From positions 1-64,000 of the forward strand of contig NZ_LT707065.1 of assembly GCF_900156745.1 (NCBI RefSeq): a DNA stretch of 64,000 bases, given 5' to 3'. Positions 15,040 through 22,638 of this stretch are shown here, in pieces (the stretch's first letter is position 1; every line of letters starts with the position of its first letter). Origin of the DNA: Achromobacter sp. MFA1 R4 (GTDB taxonomy: Bacteria; Pseudomonadota; Gammaproteobacteria; Burkholderiales; Burkholderiaceae_B). Both the position numbers and the translations under genes were made by a program. A model generated the notes under the pieces. The model ran no database searches. It was not told the DNA's origin and worked only from the letters and a program-made list of their open reading frames with translations.

Positions 15040-15293
15040 CGGATCACATCCTGCAGAATATGCTTGTCCAAAGTCAGGTCGGCCACAACCCGCTTGAGCC
15101 TCGCGTTTTCCTCTTCAAGCTGGCGCAGCCGACGAATCTCGCTAGCCGCAAGATCGCCGTACTTCTTCCTCCAGTTGTAGAACGTCGCCTCTGATATCCC
15201 CAATCCGCGGCAGACATCCCATACAGGCGTACCGGCTTCTGCTTGGCGCAGTGCGTATGTCACTTGCGCCTCGGTGGAGCGTGACTTCTTCAT
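15027..15293 (-). CDS. IS3 OrfA transposase
   Basis: An 88-residue protein: HTH region (EAQVTYALRQAEAGTPVWDV then CRGLGISEATFYNWRKKYG) followed by a leucine zipper (LRQLEEENARLKRVVADLTL). It ends ...VIRKKV in an A-AAA-AAG heptamer (minus strand, 15033-15039), the standard signal for -1 frameshifting into orfB. The start at 15293 has GGAG upstream; an in-frame ATG at 15314 is the alternative. Confidence 0.85.
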   Translation of the reverse strand: MKKSRSTEAQVTYALRQAEAGTPVWDVCRGLGISEATFYNWRKKYGDLAASEIRRLRQLEEENARLKRVVADLTLDKHILQDVIRKKV

Positions 15294-15456
15294 CGCGTCC
15301 TGCTCCTTCTTCAAAAAGAGCCTGAAGCGACCTTACTCTAGTTTTGAGATACCCACGCTTTTTGGGAGAACGTCAGAATCCAACCCCTGCGGCCGCGGCT
15401 TCGGGTATCGTAATGCATTGATACGACAATTAACTAGATCAGTCACGTGATTCGAA

Positions 15457-16209
15457 ATGCGAAAACTTTTGTTCTTGCACGTCCTAATGTTGAGTCTTGC
15501 CCCTCCTGTACTCGCCGCGGAATATAAACCCACGCAAACGGAGCTAGCGGTCGCCGCCGTGCTTGTCGTCGATCGCGTAAAGGGATTCATGTCGAAACCC
15601 GAGCACGTTGCGAAGACGATCCGAGCTGAATGGGTCACTGCAGACAAGGTGGCGACGGATTACAACGCCAATGAGGTCGCGGCAGATAGACAATACTTTG
15701 GAAAAAAGGTGCTTCTGTCTGGAACGGTGACTGCAATCAAGAGCGGGTTGCGGAACGAGCCGTACTTGGTTCTCCGGGGTAGTTCGCATATCTCCCCTCA
15801 AGCCTCAATCGTGCAAAGTAGCGCCGATTATGCCGCTAAGTTGCAGCGTGGAAACTCGGTCACGCTGATCTGCTTTGGGGATGGCTCGATCATCGGCACA
15901 CCTCGTTTTAGAGATTGTAGGTTTGCTCGTGACGTTGCTGCTGAGGTAGAACGCAACTTCATGGACGACGTCGACAACTTCTTCAGTGGGCAGCCCTCCT
16001 CATTCTCCACCGCCGTCAACGCTGCCGAAGCTGTGGGCCTGGCACACGGATTACCCGCGAACTCGGACTGCCCGACAGATTATGAACGATGCTTGGCGCA
16101 GCTAAAGAAGTTAAAGGCGGACGAAGCTCAATACATGTCGCTCATGCGAGGAGCGGTACAAAAGCTAAAGGCGAACGGACTGACGTTTCCAGAATTCGCA
16201 ACAAAATAG
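15457..16209 (+). CDS. Exported OB-fold (tRNA_anti-like) protein
   Basis: A 250-residue protein with a signal peptide (MRKLLFLHVLMLSLAPPVLA, cut before AEYKP). Residues 70-165 (ADRQYFGKKVLLSGTVTAIK to GTPRFRDCRFARDV) match the OB-fold tRNA_anti-like family, found in periplasmic proteins. A C-terminal helical part has two Cys (SDCPTDYERCLAQLKKLK) that could form a disulfide. It follows the IS and precedes a second exported protein by 36 bases. Low GC suggests transfer. Role unknown; an envelope-level phage exclusion function is possible but unproven. Confidence 0.65.
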   Translation: MRKLLFLHVLMLSLAPPVLAAEYKPTQTELAVAAVLVVDRVKGFMSKPEHVAKTIRAEWVTADKVATDYNANEVAADRQYFGKKVLLSGTVTAIKSGLRNEPYLVLRGSSHISPQASIVQSSADYAAKLQRGNSVTLICFGDGSIIGTPRFRDCRFARDVAAEVERNFMDDVDNFFSGQPSSFSTAVNAAEAVGLAHGLPANSDCPTDYERCLAQLKKLKADEAQYMSLMRGAVQKLKANGLTFPEFATK

Positions 16210-16245
16210 GTCTGACAAGCTTCGATAAATGAAGGACGTACCTGC

Positions 16246-16656
16246 ATGGCGACGAAGCCAAGACAACTAATCGCTGCAACACTGCTCTGCGCGGCATTCG
16301 GGGCAGCGCTTTCACAACCATTCCCATCCTATTCAGAAGAACGGCTACCAAGCGCGCTGGCTATGAAATCGTTGGTACGCCTTTGTGCACAATCGGCCGG
16401 GTATTTCACGGGGATGGCCAAGCTGCGCAATCAAGGTCTATCCATTGATGAAGCGTTAGCTAGGTCGCCAACTGGAAATCCGTATTCGACTTCTCCGCGC
16501 GCTAGGGCGTCACTTGGTGAGTTATGGGGAAGGAAGCGATACAACGATCCTGTGGAAGTTGATGCAGACCTCGAGGAAATAGCCATCGTCGCGTTTAATC
16601 GTTGCATGAACCGAAACCTCGTCGAGCTAAAGCCTTACAAGCCGGATTCGTTCTAG
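16246..16656 (+). CDS. Small exported protein, unknown
   Basis: A 136-residue protein with a signal peptide (MATKPRQLIAATLLCAAFGA, cut near ALS-QPFP). The mature part is helical with Cys at CAQSAGY and CMNRNL, again allowing one disulfide. It probably forms a unit with the OB-fold protein directly upstream, since both are exported, share direction and similar composition. No family recognised. Confidence 0.55.
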   Translation: MATKPRQLIAATLLCAAFGAALSQPFPSYSEERLPSALAMKSLVRLCAQSAGYFTGMAKLRNQGLSIDEALARSPTGNPYSTSPRARASLGELWGRKRYNDPVEVDADLEEIAIVAFNRCMNRNLVELKPYKPDSF

Positions 16657-16702
16657 AGGCTGGACAGACCCGAGTTAGCGACCAAGATGGCCGCCCAACA
16701 GC

Positions 16703-17209
16703 TCAGGGGAGTCGGGCCTGACAAGCCGCAAGCCGCACAGTCACTCGTGCGATTCCAGCCCGGAGGGCGAAATAATCCGATCGAGCAGCTGCATCAAATT
16801 CTGGGCGGGTTCCATTACCCACGCGGGCGGCGCTTCCGGCTTCGGACACTCCACCGTTGGCGGCGGTGCATGTGGCATTGACGTGCAGCCGATGGCGGCC
16901 AGCATCAACATCAGCCCGCAGGCTTTCATCTAGAGTTTGCGCACTGCGTAGCCCTCCGTAGGCCTCCCATTCGGCCTTTGCGTTCCGTTCGTTGATCTCG
17001 CCGACTTCGGCATACCGTTGCTGCAGGATCTCCCGCGCGTGGCTTTGGGATTCGGCCAATCGGTCAGACTCATCGGCGCGCATGTTGGCGATCTGTGCGC
17101 CGTAGCGCCAACCCTGCGCCGTCCAAGCAGCGCAGCCCGCCAGCAGAGCGCCGGCCAGCGCCGCCGCGGCGTAGCCCTTCCAGCCCGTCAGTTTTGCAAG
17201 CAGACCCAT
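16703..17209 (-). CDS. Rz: Phage inner-membrane spanin Rz
   Basis: A 168-residue protein with an N-terminal membrane helix (YAAAALAGALLAGCAAWTA) and a long helical periplasmic part (ADESDRLAESQSHAREILQQ then RYAEVGEINERNAKAEWEA), the layout of Rz. The start at 17209 was chosen because it places the helix at residues 13-31; a longer frame to 17299 would run through the endolysin gene. Rz1 is nested in its 3' half. Rz joins Rz1 to fuse inner and outer membranes at lysis. The start overlaps the endolysin 3' end by 22 bases. Confidence 0.8.
   Translation of the reverse strand: MGLLAKLTGWKGYAAAALAGALLAGCAAWTAQGWRYGAQIANMRADESDRLAESQSHAREILQQRYAEVGEINERNAKAEWEAYGGLRSAQTLDESLRADVDAGRHRLHVNATCTAANGGVSEAGSAARVGNGTRPEFDAAARSDYFALRAGIARVTVRLAACQARLP
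16741..16929 (-). CDS. Rz1: Outer-membrane spanin lipoprotein Rz1
   Basis: A 62-residue frame wholly inside Rz in another frame. It has a lipoprotein signal (MKACGLMLMLAAIGC, lipobox AIGC) and a Pro-rich mature part (SMPHAPPPTVECPKPEAPPA), both hallmarks of Rz1. It would be anchored in the outer membrane and pair with Rz. Confidence 0.85.
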   Translation of the reverse strand: MKACGLMLMLAAIGCTSMPHAPPPTVECPKPEAPPAWVMEPAQNLMQLLDRIISPSGLESHE

Positions 17210-17680
17210 GCATTGGCCTCCCTGCGCGTAACGAGGCCCGGTAAGGTCACCAGCACGCCGCTCTGACGCCCCTTGACCCACCGGTTCAACTCGGCGCATC
17301 CGCCGACATAGTCGCGCGCGTTGAACTTGCGCCGCATCGTCGACGCAGCCAGATTCCCTGCGCCCAAGTTGTAGGTAAAGTCGATCAGCGCTGCCCGCTG
17401 CCAGTCATTCAGCGGCTCTGTGATCAGGCGGCGCATAGCGGCGTCCGCCTCTGCCAGGTCGGCGTCGCGCCAGGCGTCGCACTCCGCATCCGTGTAGATC
17501 CGCTTCGGGTCTATGTCCGGCCCCGTGTGACCATCGCAGACGGTCCGCACACCGACGGGGTCGATGCAGGGCTTGCCGCGCACCTTACCCGTCGAAGTGC
17601 GAGACCAGCACGCCCGCTATGGCAATCGCGCCGGCGCTCGCCGCCGCAAGCAGCTTCCGCTTCAGGCAGCCCTGAATCAT
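17188..17680 (-). pseudogene. SAR endolysin (GH24 lysozyme), frameshifted
   Basis: The ATG at 17680 overlaps the holin stop and opens a signal-anchor-release type N-terminus (MIQGCLKRKLLAAASAGAIA then IAGVLVSHFDG), which runs into a stop at 17585-17587. The lysozyme body continues in another frame: KPCIDPVGVRTVCDGHTGPD, ALIDFTYNLGAGNLAAST and GGCAELNRWVKGR. Deleting four bases (TAAG) restores both frame and the usual spacing before the catalytic Asp. The expected catalytic Glu (HFEG) reads HFDG here. So the gene is broken and perhaps catalytically altered. A related remnant lies at 43.9 kb. Confidence 0.75.
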
Positions 17681-17961
17681 TTGATTCCCCTCCAGGCCGA
17701 ATAGGCCGTGATGATCGCCGTGCCCAGGCCCACGACGTACGCCAGGGGTTTGGCGACCCGCCCCAGCCCCTGCAATACCTTGAACCCGCCAGACAGCGCC
17801 TGGAACGTGTCGACGATGTCCTGCGTGTTTTGCCGGATCGCCTCGATCGACGCCGTGTTCCGCGCCGTGGCTTCCGCGTTGCTCGTCGTGTCCTTTTCCA
17901 TCTGCACGACTCGCGCGTACAGCGACCTTATGAAAGCATCCGATAAATGTTCGTCAGCCAT
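17677..17961 (-). CDS. Phage holin-like protein
   Basis: A 94-residue protein with a helical, polar N-terminal two thirds (residues 1-60, coiled-coil-like ARVVQMEKDTTSNAEATARN) and a C-terminal membrane segment (VAKPLAYVVGLGTAIITAYS). This is the XhlA/holin-associated layout. Its stop overlaps the endolysin start, as expected in a lysis cassette. Confidence 0.7.
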   Translation of the reverse strand: MADEHLSDAFIRSLYARVVQMEKDTTSNAEATARNTASIEAIRQNTQDIVDTFQALSGGFKVLQGLGRVAKPLAYVVGLGTAIITAYSAWRGIK

Positions 17962-17984
17962 GGGATTCCCTTTGAAGCGACAAC

Positions 17985-18028
17985 ATCGCGTCCCCTATAG
18001 ACGTAAGAAAACCCGCCGAGGCGGGTTG
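17985..18028 (-). repeat. 44-bp leader repeat, copy 1 (terminator + RBS)
   Basis: This 44-bp block matches 19217-19260 at 41 positions. It contains a hairpin AACCCGCC-GA-GGCGGGTT (18010-18027), which on the minus strand is followed by TTTTCTT (an intrinsic terminator) and then AGGGGACGCGAT, a ribosome-site-like sequence upstream of the holin gene. Confidence 0.8.
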
Positions 18029-18084
18029 CTTTGCTGATTATGCGAAACAGATAAAATCCCATCCTTCGACTAGGCGAGGGCGGC

Positions 18085-18876
18085 ATGGCACTTCCGTATT
18101 ACCGCAAGTTCCCCATCTATGACTTCTGGCGAGGCCTGTTCATGGGCAAGGCGCTCATTCAGCGCAAGCTGTTTGGCCACATGAAGGATCAAGTCAAAGA
18201 TTGGCCCAAGGAGAAGCAGTATTCCCACGGCTACTTCTATCAGGGCCTGGAACAGCTCGGGATCACCGGAGGCAAGCCCACCGGCTTCCGGTTCAAACAG
18301 TACGACGTCGACCAGATCCTGACCGGCGCTGAGGTGCTTGATATCGGCAGTAATGCCGGCTTCGTTGCCGTCTACTGTGCTTGGCGGGCCAAGTTCGTCA
18401 CGGCGATCGAATTGAACCCGCACCTGAATCGCGTCGCCCGAGACACAGCGAAGCACTTCAAGTTGGACAACATGGAGGTGATCGACGGTGATTTCTCCAC
18501 GTTCCAAAGCGACCGGAAGTACGACGTAGTCCTGTCGTTCTCGAACCACCACACCATTGATGGGAACCTTGATATGGGGTTCGAAAACTACATCAAGCGG
18601 ATCGTGTCGTTTTTGCGGCCGGGTGGGTACATGCTCTTCGAAAGCCACAACGTCTTTGCTGAGGGCAAAGGGGGAATGGGCGACGACGGAGACATGGAGC
18701 AGAAAGTCGCGATCATGAACAAGTACTTCACCATCGAGCGATACCGTATGGTCAACTGCTTTTTGAAGCACGGGATCGAAGACCTGGACAAGCTCTTTAT
18801 CGTGGCGCGCCTGGCAGACAACCCCGCGCCCATCGACTTCAAGCTTCCTGAAGCGATCAAGAAGTACGCGTACTAG
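18085..18876 (+). CDS. Class I SAM methyltransferase (phage moron)
   Basis: A 263-residue protein with a Rossmann methyltransferase core: motif I VLDIGSNAGF (about residue 89-98), then AIELNPHLNRVA, and FLRPGGYMLFES later. It resembles small-molecule or sugar methyltransferases rather than DNA methylases, since no NPPY-type motif is present. It lies on the plus strand inside a leftward late operon, between two copies of a leader repeat, and a possible own promoter (TTGCTT, 18-bp gap, GATAAA near 18028-18057) precedes it. All this fits a moron that modifies the host, perhaps surface sugars together with the acyltransferase at 19278. Confidence 0.75.
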   Translation: MALPYYRKFPIYDFWRGLFMGKALIQRKLFGHMKDQVKDWPKEKQYSHGYFYQGLEQLGITGGKPTGFRFKQYDVDQILTGAEVLDIGSNAGFVAVYCAWRAKFVTAIELNPHLNRVARDTAKHFKLDNMEVIDGDFSTFQSDRKYDVVLSFSNHHTIDGNLDMGFENYIKRIVSFLRPGGYMLFESHNVFAEGKGGMGDDGDMEQKVAIMNKYFTIERYRMVNCFLKHGIEDLDKLFIVARLADNPAPIDFKLPEAIKKYAY

Positions 18877-19217
18877 GCCGGCGCCAGAACGGTAATCGTG
18901 CCGTTCCCGCCCATTGCCTTCAATGCGCCGCTTTTTACCTAGAGCTGAACCAATCCAGCGACAGGTGCAGTACGGGTTGTGCCGACACCGATGGCGCCCC
19001 CGCCAGTCATACCCTGCCCCGCTTTCGCGGTCGGTTCGATCAACATGTTGCCGGTCTCCGACGCCGTGACGCGTACAGCCCGCGTCATCCCTCCCGTGCC
19101 GCTCGTTCGCCATGCTGAGGCGTGCCGGCCAGGCCCCTGCAGGGATCTCATCGATACCGCGGCGCCAAGCACGCCGGCAGACTTTGCCGCGAAGGCGTCG
19201 AAGTCTTGGATGTTCAA
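18873..19217 (-). pseudogene. Small phage tail-type protein with internal amber stop
   Basis: From TTG at 19217 (AGGGGA upstream) the frame reads MNIQDFDAFAAKSAGVLGAA to VGTTRTAPVAGLVQL, meets TAG at 18939-18941, and continues in the same frame as VKSGALKAMGGNGTITVLAP A to a second TAG at 18873. The tail after the stop is clearly of the same protein. Full length would be 114 residues. It could be a decayed gene or a read-through product. Its final stop overlaps the methyltransferase stop on the other strand. Confidence 0.55.
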
Positions 19218-19260
19218 TCGCGTCCCCTATGCACGTAAAAAAACCCGCCGAGGCGGGTTG
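19217..19260 (-). repeat. 44-bp leader repeat, copy 2 (terminator + RBS)
   Basis: Second copy of the 17985-18028 block. The hairpin AACCCGCC-GA-GGCGGGTT is followed on the minus strand by seven T residues and AGGGGACGCGA before the TTG start of the small tail-type gene. It would end transcripts of the acyltransferase gene. Confidence 0.8.
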
Positions 19261-19277
19261 GTTGCGTAGCACTGTGC

Positions 19278-20384
19278 TCACGTTCGCGTCATTCTGCCGT
19301 CCGCGGAAGAACGCCGGTCGAGCAATGCTCCGCGTAGCGCCTTGGTCAAAGGGTTGACGAGCAGATCCAAGATGGCCGCGATTACGAAGCTCACCAACAG
19401 GACTCCGCAAAACAGGAGCAGGAGTCGCGTTGAGGACAGCGCTCCCACATGGACGCGAGGGAGCCAGACGTAGATGACTTGATGGTGGACCAGGAAGGCG
19501 AGAAACGAATACTGGGCAGTTTTTGAAACCACGGCAGCCATCCGACCAGACACTGGAATGGCGCTGCCGACGTATGCCAGAACACAAAAGCAGGCTATGC
19601 CCAGCACCAGTCCGTAAAACAAAATGTGGATGGGTGGCATCCATACTGCGAGGACCGCCAGCGCTGCGAGCGACACCAAGAACGCAATGAACTTATGCGG
19701 CATCACATATCGCGCCACGCAAACTCCAAAAAGGAACTCAGGCAAGCGCATCAACGGATTTCGATCAACCTGCATCGAAAAGAGCGCGGTGTAGTTCCGA
19801 AAGAGCAGATACACCAGTGCAGCCACCGCTATCCATGTCAATAATGGTCGGGTGAAGACCGCAGCCCGTAGCAATGGAAAGAGCGCATACAGGCACAGGA
19901 TGAAGCCTACGAACCACTCGCCGACCAAGTAGAAATTTGGCCCCTTGTAGAAGAAGAAGCCGTCAAAGCCGGTCACCGTCAAGACGGCCTTCCATGTCGG
20001 CCCGGACCCGGGCCACGTTCCTGAAAGCCAGAAAAGGAACAGGGCGACCAACAACCAAGCCGTCCAAAATGGAGGATAGATTGCCAGGGCGCGCTTCAAA
20101 TAGAAATCGCCCGTCCCCTTCCATTTGTTGGCGGTGAGGCCCAGCGATGCGCCAGAGATGATGATGAAGAGCGTGACCCCGAGGTCACCCATCATTTGGC
20201 GGAAGACTGTCATCGAGCCGACCACCGACGCATCCGGTGCCTGCGCTCGAACTTGGATGTTGAAGTGGTACAGAACGATCAATACGATGGCTAGCACTCG
20301 AATGGCGTCCAAGTAGAACAGGCGCCCCTTCCCGCCGGATTTCAGACCCACCTCGCTTCCAAGCGCCCCAGCCGTCATCGTCAT
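19278..20384 (-). CDS. Phage-borne membrane acyltransferase (OafA type)
   Basis: A 368-residue protein with about ten membrane segments. The N-terminus (RLFYLDAIRVLAIVLIVLYH then FNIQ) has the conserved Arg and His of the acyltransferase-3 family, and FIIISGASLGL follows in the next segments. Family members O-acetylate lipopolysaccharide or other surface glycans. In prophages they change the receptor and block superinfection (seroconversion). It lies next to a tail-fibre fragment, the normal location for such genes. Two ATG codons (MTM) leave the start certain to within two residues. Confidence 0.85.
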   Translation of the reverse strand: MTMTAGALGSEVGLKSGGKGRLFYLDAIRVLAIVLIVLYHFNIQVRAQAPDASVVGSMTVFRQMMGDLGVTLFIIISGASLGLTANKWKGTGDFYLKRALAIYPPFWTAWLLVALFLFWLSGTWPGSGPTWKAVLTVTGFDGFFFYKGPNFYLVGEWFVGFILCLYALFPLLRAAVFTRPLLTWIAVAALVYLLFRNYTALFSMQVDRNPLMRLPEFLFGVCVARYVMPHKFIAFLVSLAALAVLAVWMPPIHILFYGLVLGIACFCVLAYVGSAIPVSGRMAAVVSKTAQYSFLAFLVHHQVIYVWLPRVHVGALSSTRLLLLFCGVLLVSFVIAAILDLLVNPLTKALRGALLDRRSSADGRMTRT

Positions 20385-20430
20385 TGCACTCTGTCTCTAA
20401 TATGGCGGCGGACGATATCAGAACCCGAAA

Positions 20431-20676
20431 CTAGGGTCTACTCCAGGGCGGGCCCAGAAGCAGCTCCTCGTCCGACGGTAGTGCGTAGCCATGTCCGATC
20501 ATCTGATCCGCCACCTCATCAAAACGGACCCGAACCAGGCTGCGCCATGCTCGCAAGGCCCGCCCGGATTCCTGGAACTGCGGGACCGCAGGCTCTTCCG
20601 CGCACGAGACCGCGTCGGCCAAATTTTGATAGCCCATCTCCACTGCTTTCGCGTCCATGAACGCCTGTACCAGGGG
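20431..20676 (-). pseudogene. Truncated tail-fibre / assembly protein C-terminus
   Basis: The frame is open from 20676 and reads PLVQAFMDAKAVEMGYQNLA then ALRAWRSLVRVRFDEVADQM. This matches the C-terminal domain found at the end of many phage tail-fibre or tail-assembly proteins (MDAKAxEMGY and LRAWRSLVW). A stop directly upstream and unrelated DNA beyond show that the 5' part is missing. The prophage therefore ends here by deletion or recombination. Confidence 0.6.
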
Positions 20677-20771
20677 TCACTTAACGGCGATTGCGGCGGA
20701 AGGTGAAGGTCACCCCAACGTTCTGATTAAATTGGAAAGCGCCCCAGATATTAGAAACTTGCAGGCGCCAG

Positions 20772-20798
20772 AAAAGAAAAAAGCCGCTCTAGGCGGCT
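20772..20798 (-). terminator. Terminator of tRNA-His
   Basis: On the minus strand AGCCGC pairs with GCGGCT (20782-20798), followed by TTTTTTCTTTTC. It lies 18 bases after the tRNA 3' end and is a classic intrinsic terminator. Confidence 0.85.
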
Positions 20799-20815
20799 GA
20801 TTTCTAAGAAATTCT

Positions 20816-20892
20816 TGGGGTGGCTGATGGGACTCGAACCCACGACAACCGGAATCACAATCCGGGACTCTACCAACTGAGCTACAGCCACC
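20816..20892 (-). tRNA. tRNA-His (GTG)
   Basis: A complete cloverleaf on the minus strand: acceptor GGTGGCT with AGCCACC, D-arm TAGCTCAGTTGGTAGAG, anticodon stem CCGGA with loop TTGTGAT (anticodon GTG), T-arm GTGGG-TTCGAGT-CCCAT, and encoded CCA. The extra 5' G typical of tRNA-His is present. It bounds the phage region on the right; no second copy of its 3' end is seen in the window. Confidence 0.95.
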
Positions 20893-21006
20893 ACTGGGTA
20901 CTGCTTGGGGTATTGCTTCGGTGTTACCCAATACCTTGCGGTGTTTTCGCTTGCCGCGCTGTCTTCAAAACCTGTTTCGAAGAACGCTCAACAACGAAGA
21001 GGCCGA

Positions 21007-21036
21007 ATTCTAGCACGTTTTTTTGGAAGGTGTGAA
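21007..21036 (-). promoter_or_regulatory. Likely promoter of tRNA-His
   Basis: On the minus strand TTCACA (21036-21031) and TAGAAT (21012-21007) are separated by 18 bases, with an A-run between. Transcription would start near 21000, giving a leader of about 110 bases before the tRNA. Confidence 0.45.
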
Positions 21037-21127
21037 ATCCTGCTGCGAAGGACGTGTTGCCAGTCGCAGCAGCCTTGCTATTCTTGCGCATGGTTAATCT
21101 CCGGGGGCCGCGTCTCAAGCCATCGCC

Positions 21128-22585
21128 ATGGATCGCATACACGCATTTTTGACTGAATATTGGCCCCATATTGCCTTCGCCATCAGCATCGTGGCGGGCA
21201 CAGGCGCGGCGGTGCATGCCGCGATGACCAAGCAGGATGTGCGGGCGGCCATCGGATGGGTGGGGGTGGCGATGTTCTCGCCGATCCTTGGGGCGCTCTT
21301 CTATTTCGTGGCCGGGATCAACCGCATTCGCAAGACGCGGGTGTCGCAGCAGCGGGACGACGCCATGCTGGAGGATGCGGAACAGGTGGCGACGGCGGCG
21401 GTGGACGTGGTGCCGATTTCGGGCGAGCAGTTTGCCTCGCTGAAAGTGCTGGGCGACCGGGTCAGCCGCTTTCAGCTTCTGGGCGGCAACGAGGTGCGGC
21501 CGCTGGCTGGCGGCGACGAGACGTATCCGGCGATGTTGCAGGCCATCCGCGCGGCGCGCCGCACGGTGGCGATGCAGAGCTATATCTTTGACAACGATCC
21601 GATCGGCCGCGAGATGGCCGAGGCGCTGATCGAAGCGCAGGCGCGCGGCGTGCAGGTGCGGGTGCTGATCGACGCGGTCGGTTCCAAGTATTCGCGTCCG
21701 CCCATCGTGCGCATGCTGGCGCGCGCTGGCGTGCCGGTGGCGCGGTTCATGACGAATCCGCTGGGCGTGCTGCGCATGCCCTACGCCAATCTGCGCAGCC
21801 ACCGCAAGGTGCTGGTGGTGGACGGGCGCGTGGGGTTCACGGGCGGGATGAACGTGCGCGCGGCGTTCGTCACCGCACTGGCGGGCGAGGCCACCAACCA
21901 CGATACGCATTTCCGCCTGGAAGGGCCGATCGTGACGCAGCTCATGTCGGTGTTTGCGCACGACTGGAACTTCACCACGCACGAGTCGCTGCCTGGCGCG
22001 TTGTGGTTCGATCCCGACGCCCTGCCGCCTTCGGGCCGGGTGCCGATCCGCTGCGTGCCGTCGGGGCCCGACCGCGCGCTGGGCAGCACGCATAACATGC
22101 TGCTGGGCGCGCTGGCGGTGGCGCGGCATCACGTCCGGATCCAGTCGCCCTACTTCCTGCCCGACCAGACGCTGATCGGCGCGCTGGCCACGGCAGCGCG
22201 GCGCGGGATCCAGGTGGACATCGTGATCCCGGGCAAGAACAACCTGCGGCTGGTGGACTACGCGATGACGGCGCAGCTTGACCAGGTGGTGCGCACCGGC
22301 TGCCGCGTCTGGCGGTCGCAAGGCGCGTTCGACCATTCCAAGCTGATGACGGTGGACGATGCCTGGACCTACGCCGGCTCGTCGAACCTGGACCCGCGCA
22401 GCCTGCGGTTGAATTTCGAGTTGGACACCGAGATCTACGATCCCGCGGTTGCGCGCTGGATCGGCGCGCGCTTCGATGCGCTGGTCGCCAATGCGCAGCG
22501 CGTGACGCTGGAAGACCTGCTGCGCGCGCCCTTTGCGAAGCGCCTGCGCAACAAGGTGATCTGGCTGGCGACGCCGTATCTGTAG
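21128..22585 (+). CDS. cls: Cardiolipin synthase (phospholipase D family)
   Basis: A 485-residue membrane enzyme that joins two phosphatidylglycerol molecules into cardiolipin. Two N-terminal membrane helices (residues 12-30 and 40-62, GWVGVAMFSPILGALFYFVA) are followed by two phospholipase D motifs: HRKVLVVD at about residue 225 and HSKLMTVD at about 403, each followed by the conserved Gly-Ser/Gly-Gly and Asn. Length and layout match bacterial ClsA-type enzymes. Single gene facing away from tRNA-His. Confidence 0.92.
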   Translation: MDRIHAFLTEYWPHIAFAISIVAGTGAAVHAAMTKQDVRAAIGWVGVAMFSPILGALFYFVAGINRIRKTRVSQQRDDAMLEDAEQVATAAVDVVPISGEQFASLKVLGDRVSRFQLLGGNEVRPLAGGDETYPAMLQAIRAARRTVAMQSYIFDNDPIGREMAEALIEAQARGVQVRVLIDAVGSKYSRPPIVRMLARAGVPVARFMTNPLGVLRMPYANLRSHRKVLVVDGRVGFTGGMNVRAAFVTALAGEATNHDTHFRLEGPIVTQLMSVFAHDWNFTTHESLPGALWFDPDALPPSGRVPIRCVPSGPDRALGSTHNMLLGALAVARHHVRIQSPYFLPDQTLIGALATAARRGIQVDIVIPGKNNLRLVDYAMTAQLDQVVRTGCRVWRSQGAFDHSKLMTVDDAWTYAGSSNLDPRSLRLNFELDTEIYDPAVARWIGARFDALVANAQRVTLEDLLRAPFAKRLRNKVIWLATPYL

Positions 22586-22638
22586 CCTGCCGCGCGCGCC
22601 CCGCCCCAGGCCGACGGCCGGGACGGCGCCGCGCACGA

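Larger units (their letters stand above)
14177..15347 (-). mobile_element. IS3-family (IS407-like) insertion sequence
   Basis: A 1171-bp element with imperfect 26-bp terminal inverted repeats: 14177-14202 and 15322-15347 share AAAACTAGA and GGTCG blocks when one is reversed. It carries two minus-strand frames of the IS3 orfA/orfB type and a frameshift heptamer. No clear target duplication is seen at the flanks. It separates the KAP gene from two exported proteins. Confidence 0.8.

Noticed and set aside
18070-19644. 524-codon minus-strand open frame across the methyltransferase and acyltransferase
   Set aside because: It has no domain-like sequence, and the plus-strand methyltransferase and minus-strand acyltransferase in other frames explain the DNA.
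20924-21091. 55-codon minus-strand frame starting MRKNSKAAATGNTSF
   Set aside because: Contains the likely tRNA-His promoter, and I can name no related protein. A real small gene is not excluded.
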